Of a stretch of DNA of 6,351 bases, positions 1-6,148 are shown piece by piece. The notes under the pieces were generated by a model. It did no database searches, was not told the DNA's origin, and saw only the letters and a list, made by a program, of their open reading frames with translations. Source of the DNA: Pseudomonadota bacterium. GTDB lineage: Bacteria; Pseudomonadota; Alphaproteobacteria; Rhizobiales; Xanthobacteraceae. The position numbers were made by a program, and so were the translations under genes. The stretch's first letter is position 1; each line of letters opens with the position of its first letter. The stretch spans positions 1-6,351 of the forward strand of contig JAEZBA010000573.1 of the NCBI GenBank assembly GCA_023430245.1, in the 5' to 3' direction.

Positions 1-1205
1 ACATCGAGGATGCCCAGACGATTCTCGACAGGCGCATTCTGCGCACGCCGATGCTGCCGGCGCCGCGGCTGTCGGAACTGACCGGCGCCGAGATCTTCGT
101 CAAATACGAGAACCTGCAGGTCACCAATTCGTTCAAGGAGCGCGGCGCGCTCAACAAGCTTGCCAGCCTCTCCGCCGCCGACCGCGCCCGCGGCGTGATC
201 GCGATGTCGGCCGGCAATCATGCGCAGGCGGTCGCCTATCATGCAGCCAGGCTCGACATCGCCGCGACCATCGTGATGCCGGTGACCACGCCCGCGGTGA
301 AGGTCGCGGCGACGCGCGCCTATGGCGGCACCGTGGTGCTGCATGGCGAGACCATCGCCGAAGCGCAGGCGCGCGCCGAGGAACTGCAGACGCGGCACGG
401 GCTCGTGTTCATTCACCCCTATGACGATCCTCGCATCATCGCGGGGCAGGGCACCATCGCCATCGAAATGTTGGAAGAGCGTCCGGATCTCGATTGCCTG
501 ATCGTGCCGATCGGCGGCGGCGGTCTCATCTCCGGCAATGCCATCGCGGCCAAGGCGATCAATCCGGCCATCGACGTCGTCGGCGTCGAGGCCGAGCTTT
601 ATCCGTCGATGTGGAACGCGCTGCATGGCGAAGACAGGCCCTGCGGCGGCGCGACGCTCGCCGAAGGCATCGCGGTGAAGAATGTCGGCAGGCTCACGCT
701 GCCGATCATCCGCGAACTCGTTTCCGATGTCGTGCTGGTAAGCGAGACGCATCTGGAGCGCGCCGTGAACGCCTATCTCACCTTGCAGAAGGCGATGGCG
801 GAGGGCGCGGGTGCGGCGGGTCTTGCGGCGATGTTGAAGCAGCCTGCGCGGTTCGCAGGCAAACGTGTCGGCCTGATCCTGTGCGGCGGCAATATCGATC
901 CGCGCATTCTGGCGTCGATCATGGTGCGAGAACTGGAGCGCGGCGAGCAGATCGTTTCGTTCCGGCTGACCATTCCCGACCGGCCGGGCGTGCTCGGCCA
1001 GATCGCGAGCCGGCTCGGCGACCTCGGCGCCAACATTCTCGAAGTGGACCACAAGCGGCTGTTTCTCGACGTGCCGGCCAAGGGCGCGCGTCTCGACGTC
1101 ACGGTGGAGACGCGCGATCATGCGCATGCCGAGGAGATCATCGCCGCGCTGGCGTCGGAGGGATTCCACCCGGTGCGCATTCATGCCAGCGACGTGATGG
1201 AGTGA
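1..1205 (+). CDS. ilvA: Threonine ammonia-lyase (threonine dehydratase) with C-terminal ACT domain, 5' partial
   Basis: This PLP enzyme deaminates L-threonine to 2-oxobutanoate and ammonia in the cytoplasm, feeding isoleucine synthesis or propionyl-CoA. The reading frame is open from base 3 and reads IEDAQTILDRRILRTP before the first ATG at 51. That text fits the normal N-terminus, so the ATG at 51 is internal and the true start lies upstream of the window. Counting from that ATG, the PLP-binding lysine is K29 in SFKERGA, and the glycine loop that holds the cofactor phosphate is GGGG at 155-158 (PIGGGGLISG). From about residue 305, FRLTIPDRPGVLGQIASRL begins a single ACT domain that runs to the C-terminus. 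One ACT domain on a chain of roughly 400 residues matches the medium form of the family rather than the longer E. coli IlvA with two ACT-like modules. The ACT domain suggests allosteric control, but the ligand cannot be read from sequence. A biosynthetic or catabolic role is undecided. The symbol is by family. Confidence 0.93.
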   Translation, partial: IEDAQTILDRRILRTPMLPAPRLSELTGAEIFVKYENLQVTNSFKERGALNKLASLSAADRARGVIAMSAGNHAQAVAYHAARLDIAATIVMPVTTPAVKVAATRAYGGTVVLHGETIAEAQARAEELQTRHGLVFIHPYDDPRIIAGQGTIAIEMLEERPDLDCLIVPIGGGGLISGNAIAAKAINPAIDVVGVEAELYPSMWNALHGEDRPCGGATLAEGIAVKNVGRLTLPIIRELVSDVVLVSETHLERAVNAYLTLQKAMAEGAGAAGLAAMLKQPARFAGKRVGLILCGGNIDPRILASIMVRELERGEQIVSFRLTIPDRPGVLGQIASRLGDLGANILEVDHKRLFLDVPAKGARLDVTVETRDHAHAEEIIAALASEGFHPVRIHASDVME

Positions 1206-1227
1206 AACGCTAAACAGGCAGTAGATA

Positions 1228-1234
1228 GAGGAGG
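1228..1234 (+). promoter_or_regulatory. Strong ribosome binding site of the metallopeptidase gene
   Basis: GAGGAGG lies 6 nt before the ATG at 1241 and is a near-perfect anti-Shine-Dalgarno match. It fixes the start of the downstream gene over later in-frame ATGs. No convincing promoter is visible in the 35-bp gap after the threonine ammonia-lyase stop, so co-transcription is plausible. Confidence 0.8.
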
Positions 1235-1240
1235 ACGGCG

Positions 1241-2122
1241 ATGCAAATTCCCGCATGCGTTACGATCGTCTCGTGTCTCTTGCTGTCCGCCCCGACAATA
1301 TCGCCGGCGCAGGAGATGCGTCCGAGGCAGGTCGACATCCAGTATGTGGAGCCGAAAAACCAGAAGCTTCGTCCGGTCTTCGAGGAGATCAAGAAGGCGC
1401 GGGCGTTGGAAAAGCTTCAGAAACTGCTGGCTCCGCTGCGGCTGCCGCGCCGGCTGCTGATCAAGACCGAGGATTGCGACGGCGTCTCCAATGCCTGGTA
1501 CGAGGAGGACGCGGTGACGGTCTGCTATGAATTCATCGACGATATCTGGAAGAACGTGCCGCCATTGCAAACCGATGCAATTTCGCCGGTCGACGCGCTG
1601 CTCGGTCCGCTGGTCGACGTGTTCCTGCACGAGGTCGGTCATGCGGTGTTCGATTATTGGCAGACGCCGGTGCTCGGGCGCGAGGAAGACGCGGCGGATG
1701 CGTTCTCGACGTACATCATGCTGCAGTTCGACAAGGCCGATGCGCGCCGTCTGATCGTTGGCAACGCCTATCAATACAAGGGCGACATTCGCTCGCCGGT
1801 GGTGGTGCAGGCCCAGCGTGGATTTTCTGATGTGCATGGTACGGCGGGGCAGCGCTATTACAACGTTCTCTGCATCGCCTATGGCGCCGATCCGGTTCTG
1901 TTCGCGGACTTCGTCACGAGCGGCCGGCTACCCAAGGATCGTGCGGAAGGATGTGAGTTCGAGTATCTGCAGGTCGCCAATGCATGGGCGAAGCTGATCG
2001 CTCCGAATATCGACCAGGACCTGAAGAAGGAATTGCATATGAGCTGGCTGCCGCCGGTCGATACGCAGCCGGTGCGGCGCTCCGACAAGACCGGATGGCG
2101 CCGGCTGCTGCGAAGGAATTGA
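1241..2122 (+). CDS. Probable exported zinc metallopeptidase, DUF4344-like
   Basis: A 293-residue protein whose substrate is unknown. Residues 1-23 form a hydrophobic segment ending in ISPA-QE, which suggests a cleaved signal peptide, although the n-region lacks a basic residue, so export is probable rather than certain. A zinc-binding HEVGH lies at 130-134, with E131 as the presumed catalytic base. About 15 residues later GREEDAADAF follows; E149 and D153 give the ExxxD spacing seen for the third ligand region of gluzincin-type peptidases. A second block, HGTAGQRYYNVLCIAYGADP (199-218), resembles the conserved second half of DUF4344 proteins as I remember them. The predicted mature part has four cysteines (C79, C95, C211, C238), which could form disulfides in the periplasm. 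The C-terminus is basic (RRLLRRN). The gene is 35 bp downstream of threonine ammonia-lyase and convergent with hemB. Family assignment is from motif and layout; activity is inferred. Confidence 0.82.
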   Translation: MQIPACVTIVSCLLLSAPTISPAQEMRPRQVDIQYVEPKNQKLRPVFEEIKKARALEKLQKLLAPLRLPRRLLIKTEDCDGVSNAWYEEDAVTVCYEFIDDIWKNVPPLQTDAISPVDALLGPLVDVFLHEVGHAVFDYWQTPVLGREEDAADAFSTYIMLQFDKADARRLIVGNAYQYKGDIRSPVVVQAQRGFSDVHGTAGQRYYNVLCIAYGADPVLFADFVTSGRLPKDRAEGCEFEYLQVANAWAKLIAPNIDQDLKKELHMSWLPPVDTQPVRRSDKTGWRRLLRRN

Positions 2123-2154
2123 CGTTTGCAGCCGCGCCATGCGGTGTCAGTCAA

Positions 2155-2185
2155 TGTGCCCTCTCCCCTTGAGGGAGAGGGCGCA
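2155..2185. repeat. Palindromic element between convergent genes, possible transcript boundary
   Basis: Arms GCCCTCTCCC (2158-2167) and GGGAGAGGGC (2173-2182) are perfect reverse complements around the 5-nt loop CTTGA. In plus-strand RNA three more outer pairs are possible (U-A, G-C, U-G wobble), giving a 13-bp stem. No T-run follows on either strand, so this is not a canonical intrinsic terminator. The CTCTCCCC/GGGAGAGG type is reminiscent of REP-like palindromes that recur between genes in this bacterial group. It sits 35 bp past the metallopeptidase stop and 30 bp from the hemB stop, where it could stabilise or end both messages. Confidence 0.65.
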
Positions 2186-2212
2186 ATAACGGCGCCGCAT
2201 TCTCGGATATTG

Positions 2213-3268
2213 TTAGCCCCGCAGCATCTCCGCGGCGTTCGGAGCGAAATAGGTCAGGATGCCGTCCGCGCCGGCGCGCTTGAACGCGGACAGGCTTTCC
2301 AGCATCGCCTTGTCGCCATCGAGCCATCCATTCTGCACGGCGGCGGTGATCATCGAATATTCGCCCGACACCTGGTACGCGAAGGTCGGCACCCCGAATT
2401 CGGTCTTCACGCGACGCACGATGTCGAGATAGGGCAGGCCGGGCTTCACCATCACCATGTCGGCGCCTTCCTCCAGATCGAGCGCGACCTCGCGCAGCGC
2501 CTCGTCGGAATTGCCGTAATCCATCTGGTAGGTGCGCTTGTCGCCGGTCAGCGTTTTGGATGAGCCTACCGCGTCGCGGAACGGTCCATAGAAAGCCGAG
2601 GCATATTTCGCCGCATAGGCCATGATGGCGACGTTCTGGTGTCCGGCATCGTCGAGCGCCATGCGGATCGCGCCCACACGTCCGTCCATCATGTCGGAGG
2701 GCGCGATGATATCGCAGCCGGCATCGGCCTGGACCAGAGCTTGCCGCGTCAGAACCTCCACGGTCTCGTCGTTCAGGATGACGCCATCCTGCAAGAGCCC
2801 ATCGTGGCCGTGGCTGGTGAATGGATCGAGCGCGACATCGCACAGGATACCGACCTCCGGCACGGCCTGCTTGATCGCGCGCACCGCGCGGCAGACCAGG
2901 TTTTCGGGATTGACGGCTTCGCTGCCGCCTTCGTCGCGCAAACCCGGATCGGTATAGGGAAAGATCGCGACGCAGGGGATGGCAAGCTTTGCGGCTCGTT
3001 CGACGTCGCGCACAGCTTCCTCGATCGACAGCCGGTCGACGCCCGGCATCGACGGGATAGGGGTCCGCTTGGCCTTCCCGTCGACCACGAAAATCGGCCA
3101 GATCAAATCCGCGGCGGTCAGTTCGTTCTCGCGCACCATGCGCCGCAGCCACTCGGTCTGCCGCAGCCGCCGCGGCCGGTGCGACAGGTCGAGCGGCATG
3201 TGCGACGGCGGTTCCACCGGCACGACGCGGGTCCGGTGTTCGAGCGGGCGACCGTATTTGATTGCCAT
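2213..3268 (-). CDS. hemB: 5-aminolevulinate dehydratase (porphobilinogen synthase)
   Basis: This cytoplasmic enzyme condenses two 5-aminolevulinate molecules to porphobilinogen, the second committed step of haem, chlorophyll and cobalamin synthesis. The 351-residue length is normal. The two Schiff-base lysines are K221 (MAYAAKYASAFYGPFR) and K275, the latter inside the family signature GADMVMVKPGLPY. The metal site reads DVALDPFTSHGHDG (144-157). Aligned by eye to E. coli HemB, its three zinc cysteines correspond to A146, D148 and D156, so this is the aspartate-rich type known to depend on Mg rather than Zn, as in Bradyrhizobium and Pseudomonas. The start ATG at 3268 is supported by GAAGG nine bases upstream (3278-3282 on the plus strand) and by the N-terminal MAIKYGRP text. 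The next in-frame ATG, M24, would discard this. The gene converges on the metallopeptidase and diverges from the valine operon. Irr controls hemB in Bradyrhizobium, but I saw no clear iron control element here. Confidence 0.97.
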   Translation of the reverse strand: MAIKYGRPLEHRTRVVPVEPPSHMPLDLSHRPRRLRQTEWLRRMVRENELTAADLIWPIFVVDGKAKRTPIPSMPGVDRLSIEEAVRDVERAAKLAIPCVAIFPYTDPGLRDEGGSEAVNPENLVCRAVRAIKQAVPEVGILCDVALDPFTSHGHDGLLQDGVILNDETVEVLTRQALVQADAGCDIIAPSDMMDGRVGAIRMALDDAGHQNVAIMAYAAKYASAFYGPFRDAVGSSKTLTGDKRTYQMDYGNSDEALREVALDLEEGADMVMVKPGLPYLDIVRRVKTEFGVPTFAYQVSGEYSMITAAVQNGWLDGDKAMLESLSAFKRAGADGILTYFAPNAAEMLRG

Positions 3269-3289
3269 GTCGATATGCCTTCACTCTCG

Positions 3290-3363
3290 GTCCGCTCGTC
3301 CCCGCGCAGGCGGAGACACTGAATCATCGCGCTGAATTCCCGCCTGCGCGGGAATGAGCGGGC
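3290..3363. repeat. Pair of inverted REP-like hairpins in the hemB/dehydrogenase promoter gap
   Basis: There are two copies of one 20-nt hairpin unit in opposite orientation. The right copy (3336-3355) has perfect 8-bp arms ATTCCCGC/GCGGGAAT around CTGC. The left copy (3298-3317) has 8-bp arms with one mismatch around GCAG, the complement of the other loop. The units are 18 nt apart, and their cores (3301-3313 and 3340-3352) are exact 13-bp reverse complements. With gaps the pairing extends out to 3290 and 3363. The layout resembles bacterial interspersed REP doublets. The inner edge is about 30 bp from the hemB start codon, so hemB must be transcribed from within or beyond the element. Confidence 0.8.
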
Positions 3364-3407
3364 AAACATTAGCCGTTCGGACGGCAGACCGCTACCGGTC
3401 GCCACAA

Positions 3408-3436
3408 TTGACGCCGCCCGCGGCCAAACCTATCCG
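3408..3436 (+). promoter_or_regulatory. Candidate sigma-70 promoter giving a leaderless dehydrogenase mRNA
   Basis: TTGACG (3408-3413, 5 of 6 to the -35 consensus) is followed after 17 bp by TATCCG (3431-3436, 3 of 6 to the -10 consensus). Normal spacing puts the transcription start at 3443, which is the A of the dehydrogenase ATG. The -10 box is weak, so this is a candidate only. No Shine-Dalgarno sequence is present before that ATG, which agrees with leaderless initiation. Confidence 0.45.
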
Positions 3437-3442
3437 TGTCAG

Positions 3443-4582
3443 ATGGATTTTTCCCTCACCGAGGACCAGCGCGCCTTTCAGGCCACCGCCCGGCAATTCG
3501 CCCGCGAGGCGATGATGCCGCGCGCAGCGCATTGGGACGAGCATGAGATATTCCCGGTCGAGACGCTGCGGGAGGCCGCCGCGCTCGGCTTTGGCGGCAT
3601 TTACGTCAAGGGCGATGTCGGCGGCTCGGAACTGACCCGGCTCGATGCCGCGATCATCTTCGAGGAACTGGCGCAGGGCTGCACCTCGACCGCCGCCTAT
3701 ATCTCCATCCACAACATGGCAGCCTGGATGATCGACGCCTTCGGCAACGACGCGCAGCGAACGCGCTTCCTGCCGAAGCTCTGCACCATGGAGCATTTCG
3801 CCAGCTATTGCCTGACCGAGCCGGGCGCGGGCTCGGATGCCGCCAGCCTTGCGACCCGGGCTCAGCGCGACGGCGAGCATTACATCCTGAACGGCGCCAA
3901 GGCCTTCATCTCCGGCGGCGGCACCTCCGACCTCTATGTGTGCATGGTGCGCACCGGCGGCGCGGGACCGAAAGGCATTTCCTGTATCGCGGTGGAGAAT
4001 GACACGCCCGGGCTGACCTTCGGTGCGCGCGAGAAGAAACTCGGCTGGAAGTCGCAGCCGACCGCGATGGTGATGTTCGAGAATTGCCGCGTTTCGGCGG
4101 AGAACCTGATCGGCAAGGAAGGCGACGGTTTCAAGATCGCGATGATGGGGCTCGATGGCGGGCGGCTCAATATCGCGGCCTGTTCGCTCGGCGGCGCGCA
4201 ACTCTGTCTCGACCGCACCGTTGAATACATGCGCGACCGCAAGCAATTCGGAACGCGGCTGTCGGATTTTCAGGCGCTGCGTTTCAAGATTGCGGATTAT
4301 GCGACGGAGCTGGAGGCGGCGCGGCTGATGGTGCGGCGTGCGGCGCATGCGGTGAGTGAAGGCGAGCCGGGCGCCACACGCCTGGCGGCGATGGCGAAAC
4401 GGTTTGCGACCGACGTGGGGTTCGAGGTTGTCAACGGATGTCTTCAACTGCATGGCGGTTATGGCTATCTGCGCGATCATCCGATCGAACGCGTGCTGCG
4501 CGACGTGCGCGTGCATCAGATTCTCGAAGGCACCAACGAGATCATGCGCCTGATCGTGAGCCGGGACCTGCTGGACAACTGA
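3443..4582 (+). CDS. Isobutyryl-CoA dehydrogenase (ACAD8-like acyl-CoA dehydrogenase)
   Basis: This FAD flavoprotein oxidises isobutyryl-CoA to methacrylyl-CoA in valine breakdown, passing electrons to electron-transfer flavoprotein. The 379-residue length is standard. The first acyl-CoA dehydrogenase signature is CLTEPGAGSDAAS (123-135). The second is QLHGGYGYLRDHPIERVLRD (335-354). The catalytic base is E362 in HQILEGTNEI, the position used by the isobutyryl-, short-branched- and medium-chain members. The central stretch around GGAGPKGISCIAVENDTPG and REKKLGWKSQPT is very close to human ACAD8 as I remember it, which favours isobutyryl-CoA over other acyl-CoAs. Downstream valine genes agree. 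The ATG at 3443 is chosen because MDFSLTEDQRAFQ is the usual family start and no in-frame ATG, GTG or TTG exists upstream to the stop at 3320. It lacks a Shine-Dalgarno. The gene is first in the operon, and the next start follows its stop by one base. Confidence 0.93.
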   Translation: MDFSLTEDQRAFQATARQFAREAMMPRAAHWDEHEIFPVETLREAAALGFGGIYVKGDVGGSELTRLDAAIIFEELAQGCTSTAAYISIHNMAAWMIDAFGNDAQRTRFLPKLCTMEHFASYCLTEPGAGSDAASLATRAQRDGEHYILNGAKAFISGGGTSDLYVCMVRTGGAGPKGISCIAVENDTPGLTFGAREKKLGWKSQPTAMVMFENCRVSAENLIGKEGDGFKIAMMGLDGGRLNIAACSLGGAQLCLDRTVEYMRDRKQFGTRLSDFQALRFKIADYATELEAARLMVRRAAHAVSEGEPGATRLAAMAKRFATDVGFEVVNGCLQLHGGYGYLRDHPIERVLRDVRVHQILEGTNEIMRLIVSRDLLDN

Positions 4583-4583
4583 C

Positions 4584-5645
4584 GTGAGCGAGACCGACGA
4601 CATCCTGTTCGAGCGGCGCGGCAGCGCCGGCATCGTGACGCTCAACCGGCCGAAGGCGCTGAACGCGATCACGCATGGCATGGTGCGCGCGCTTTCGTCG
4701 AAGCTCGATGCCTGGGCGCGCGACGACGCGGTGACGCGCGTCATCGTGACCGCCAACGGCGAGCGCGCCTTCTCCGCAGGCGGCGACATCCGCGCGCTCT
4801 ACGATCTCGTCACCGCCGGCAGGCATCAGAAGGCGCTCTCATTCTTCCGCGAGGAATACACGCTCAACACCGCGATCAAGCGCTATCCGAAGCCGTATGT
4901 CTCGCTGATCGACGGCATCGTCATGGGCGGCGGGGTAGGAATCTCGATCCATGGTTCGCATCGCGTCGCGGGTGAGCGTTACGCCTTCGCGATGCCGGAA
5001 GTGGGCATCGGCTTCTTTCCGGATGTGGGCGCGACTTATGCGCTGCCGCGGCTTGCCGGTGAGATCGGGACCTGGCTCGCGCTGACCGGCGAACGGATGA
5101 AGGCGGCGGATGCAGTACTGTCGGGTGCTGCAACGCATCATGTGAAGTCGCACCGCTTCGCCGATCTGAAAGAGGCCTTGTGCGGGACCGATCCGGTGAA
5201 CGCGGTGCTCGCCGATTTCATGGACAGTGTGGGGCCCGGCGAGGTCATGCCGCGGCGGCGGGTCATCGATCGGACGTTTTCATGGCGCAGTGTCGGGGAG
5301 ATTGTCGACGCCCTGTATCGGGAGTCGCAGAACATCTCCGACCATTCGGAATGGTCGGCCAGAACATTGCAGACCATCCGCGCCAAATCTCCCACAAGTC
5401 TCGTTCTGGCGCTGGCCCAGATGCGCTACGGGCGCATTCATTCCTTCGAGGCCTGCATGGCCGCCGAGTTTCGCATCGTGTCCCGGATCGTCTATGGTTC
5501 CGACATGGCCGAGGGGGTGCGCGCCGTGATCGTCGACAAGGATAGCGCCCCGCGCTGGTCGCCGGACGATCTTGCCGCCTTGCCGGGCGATCTCATCGCG
5601 CGGCATTTTGCGGCTCTGCCGGGCAACGAACTGGAGCTGACATGA
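4584..5645 (+). CDS. 3-hydroxyisobutyryl-CoA hydrolase (enoyl-CoA hydratase/isomerase fold)
   Basis: This enzyme probably hydrolyses 3-hydroxyisobutyryl-CoA to free 3-hydroxyisobutyrate in valine degradation. The 353 residues exceed the roughly 260 of simple enoyl-CoA hydratases and fit the HIBCH-type (ECH_2) family. SAGGD (64-68) and the glycine run GGG (115-117) should form the CoA and oxyanion site. E139 (MPEVGIG) and D147 (FPDVG) occupy the catalytic positions of HIBCH. The C-terminal EGVRAVIVDKDSAPRWSP (310-327) is another mark of the hydrolase branch. The start is GTG at 4584, one base after the dehydrogenase stop, with no strong ribosome binding site, so translational coupling is likely. 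Its TGA overlaps the next ATG (ATGA). Residues 249-258 are encoded by an odd palindrome with flanking direct repeats, and this loop seems a few residues longer than in relatives I recall. Annotation simply as enoyl-CoA hydratase would be less specific. Confidence 0.9.
   Translation: MSETDDILFERRGSAGIVTLNRPKALNAITHGMVRALSSKLDAWARDDAVTRVIVTANGERAFSAGGDIRALYDLVTAGRHQKALSFFREEYTLNTAIKRYPKPYVSLIDGIVMGGGVGISIHGSHRVAGERYAFAMPEVGIGFFPDVGATYALPRLAGEIGTWLALTGERMKAADAVLSGAATHHVKSHRFADLKEALCGTDPVNAVLADFMDSVGPGEVMPRRRVIDRTFSWRSVGEIVDALYRESQNISDHSEWSARTLQTIRAKSPTSLVLALAQMRYGRIHSFEACMAAEFRIVSRIVYGSDMAEGVRAVIVDKDSAPRWSPDDLAALPGDLIARHFAALPGNELELT
5328..5367. repeat. 21-bp palindrome flanked by 8-bp direct repeats inside the hydrolase gene
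   Basis: Positions 5338-5358 form an odd-length palindrome: 10-bp arms CCGACCATTC and GAATGGTCGG around a single central G. It is bracketed by two identical copies of CAGAACAT (5328-5335 and 5360-5367). In frame it encodes QNISDHSEWSART (residues 249-261) without breaking the gene. It could be a captured palindromic mini-element, an internal binding site, or chance under coding constraint. Confidence 0.75.
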
Positions 5646-6100
5646 GCGAACCCGCTGCGACAACGCCCGAACAGCGGCCCGCAGAGCTTGCGCCGGTCCA
5701 TGCCGACGACGAGACCAAGGGCGTCGGGCAATGGACGCGCTGGCTGATCTGGTTTCTGCGCGCGATGGCGGTCGTGTCGATGCTGAAGGGGCTCTATCAC
5801 TGGTCCGTCGTGCTCGGCATCGGTGAAGGCCCTGATTCACGCTTTTCGACGGAATCGATTCCGTGGCAGACGGCGACGGTTTATTTCGCGATCATCGATC
5901 TGGTGGCGGCCGTAGGTCTGTGGCTCGCGGCCGTCTGGGGCGCCGTGGTCTGGCTGACGGCGGTGGTCTCGATGGCGGCGGTGCAGGTGTTTTTCCCGCA
6001 GATCTATGGCGGATCGTGGATCGTGGTCGTGATAGAACTGGTCCTGCTCTGCAGTTATCTGGTGCTTGCGCTGCAATCGGCGCGCGAGCATCCGCACTGA
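5642..6100 (+). CDS. Small four-helix membrane protein, DUF6163-like
   Basis: A 152-residue protein of unknown function. A polar N-terminal tail (1-30) leads into four hydrophobic segments at about 34-58, 76-98, 99-120 and 125-144, ending in a short charged tail, so it should sit in the inner membrane. KGLYHW (49-54) and PWQTATVYFAIIDLVAAVGL (74-93) are the most distinctive stretches and recall DUF6163 proteins of Rhizobiales; the family name is from memory. No catalytic or metal-binding motif is visible. Its ATG overlaps the hydrolase stop by 4 bp (ATGA), so it is very probably translated by coupling. It lies 48 bp before mmsB, which places it firmly within the valine operon. A role in transport or in holding pathway enzymes at the membrane is conceivable, but nothing in the sequence shows either. 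Confidence 0.85.
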   Translation: MSEPAATTPEQRPAELAPVHADDETKGVGQWTRWLIWFLRAMAVVSMLKGLYHWSVVLGIGEGPDSRFSTESIPWQTATVYFAIIDLVAAVGLWLAAVWGAVVWLTAVVSMAAVQVFFPQIYGGSWIVVVIELVLLCSYLVLALQSAREHPH

Positions 6101-6133
6101 TGTGATGGTCGTAGCAGCGGCGAAGCTCGGACC

Positions 6134-6138
6134 GGAGG
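6134..6138 (+). promoter_or_regulatory. mmsB: Ribosome binding site of mmsB
   Basis: GGAGG lies 10 nt before the ATG at 6149 and selects that start. An ATG at 6105 is out of frame and runs into a stop within about 20 codons. The 48-bp gap otherwise shows no promoter, so mmsB is likely read from the operon transcript. Confidence 0.75.
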
Positions 6139-6148
6139 ATGGGGTGAG

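Noticed and set aside
494..1213. 239-codon plus-strand frame inside threonine ammonia-lyase
   Set aside because: It is rich in Arg, with no domain pattern, and is contained in a gene with clear PLP and ACT motifs.
1265..1276. Possible lipobox IVSC in the metallopeptidase signal region
   Set aside because: The cysteine (C12) comes too early and hydrophobic residues continue after it, so cleavage near A23 is more likely than lipidation.
1181..1837. 218-codon minus-strand frame opposite the metallopeptidase
   Set aside because: It is antisense to a gene with signal peptide, HEVGH motif and strong ribosome binding site, and shows no recognisable family of its own.
2151..3284. 377-codon minus-strand frame overlapping hemB in another phase
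   Set aside because: Its product is low-complexity and rich in Arg, Ala and Gly, whereas the hemB frame carries all family signatures.
3372..3385. Small hairpin GCCGT-TCGG-ACGGC in the divergent gap
   Set aside because: A 5-bp stem is common by chance at this GC content, with no T-run or conserved context to give it meaning.
3269..3442. Search for an Irr or Fur-type iron control box upstream of hemB
   Set aside because: No AT-rich inverted motif of that type is visible; apart from the repeat, the gap is too GC-rich for a convincing match.
3392..4789. 465-codon open frame on the minus strand across the dehydrogenase gene
   Set aside because: It lies antisense to a secure acyl-CoA dehydrogenase, and its translation is arginine- and histidine-rich with no recognisable family. 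This is a typical GC-rich shadow frame.
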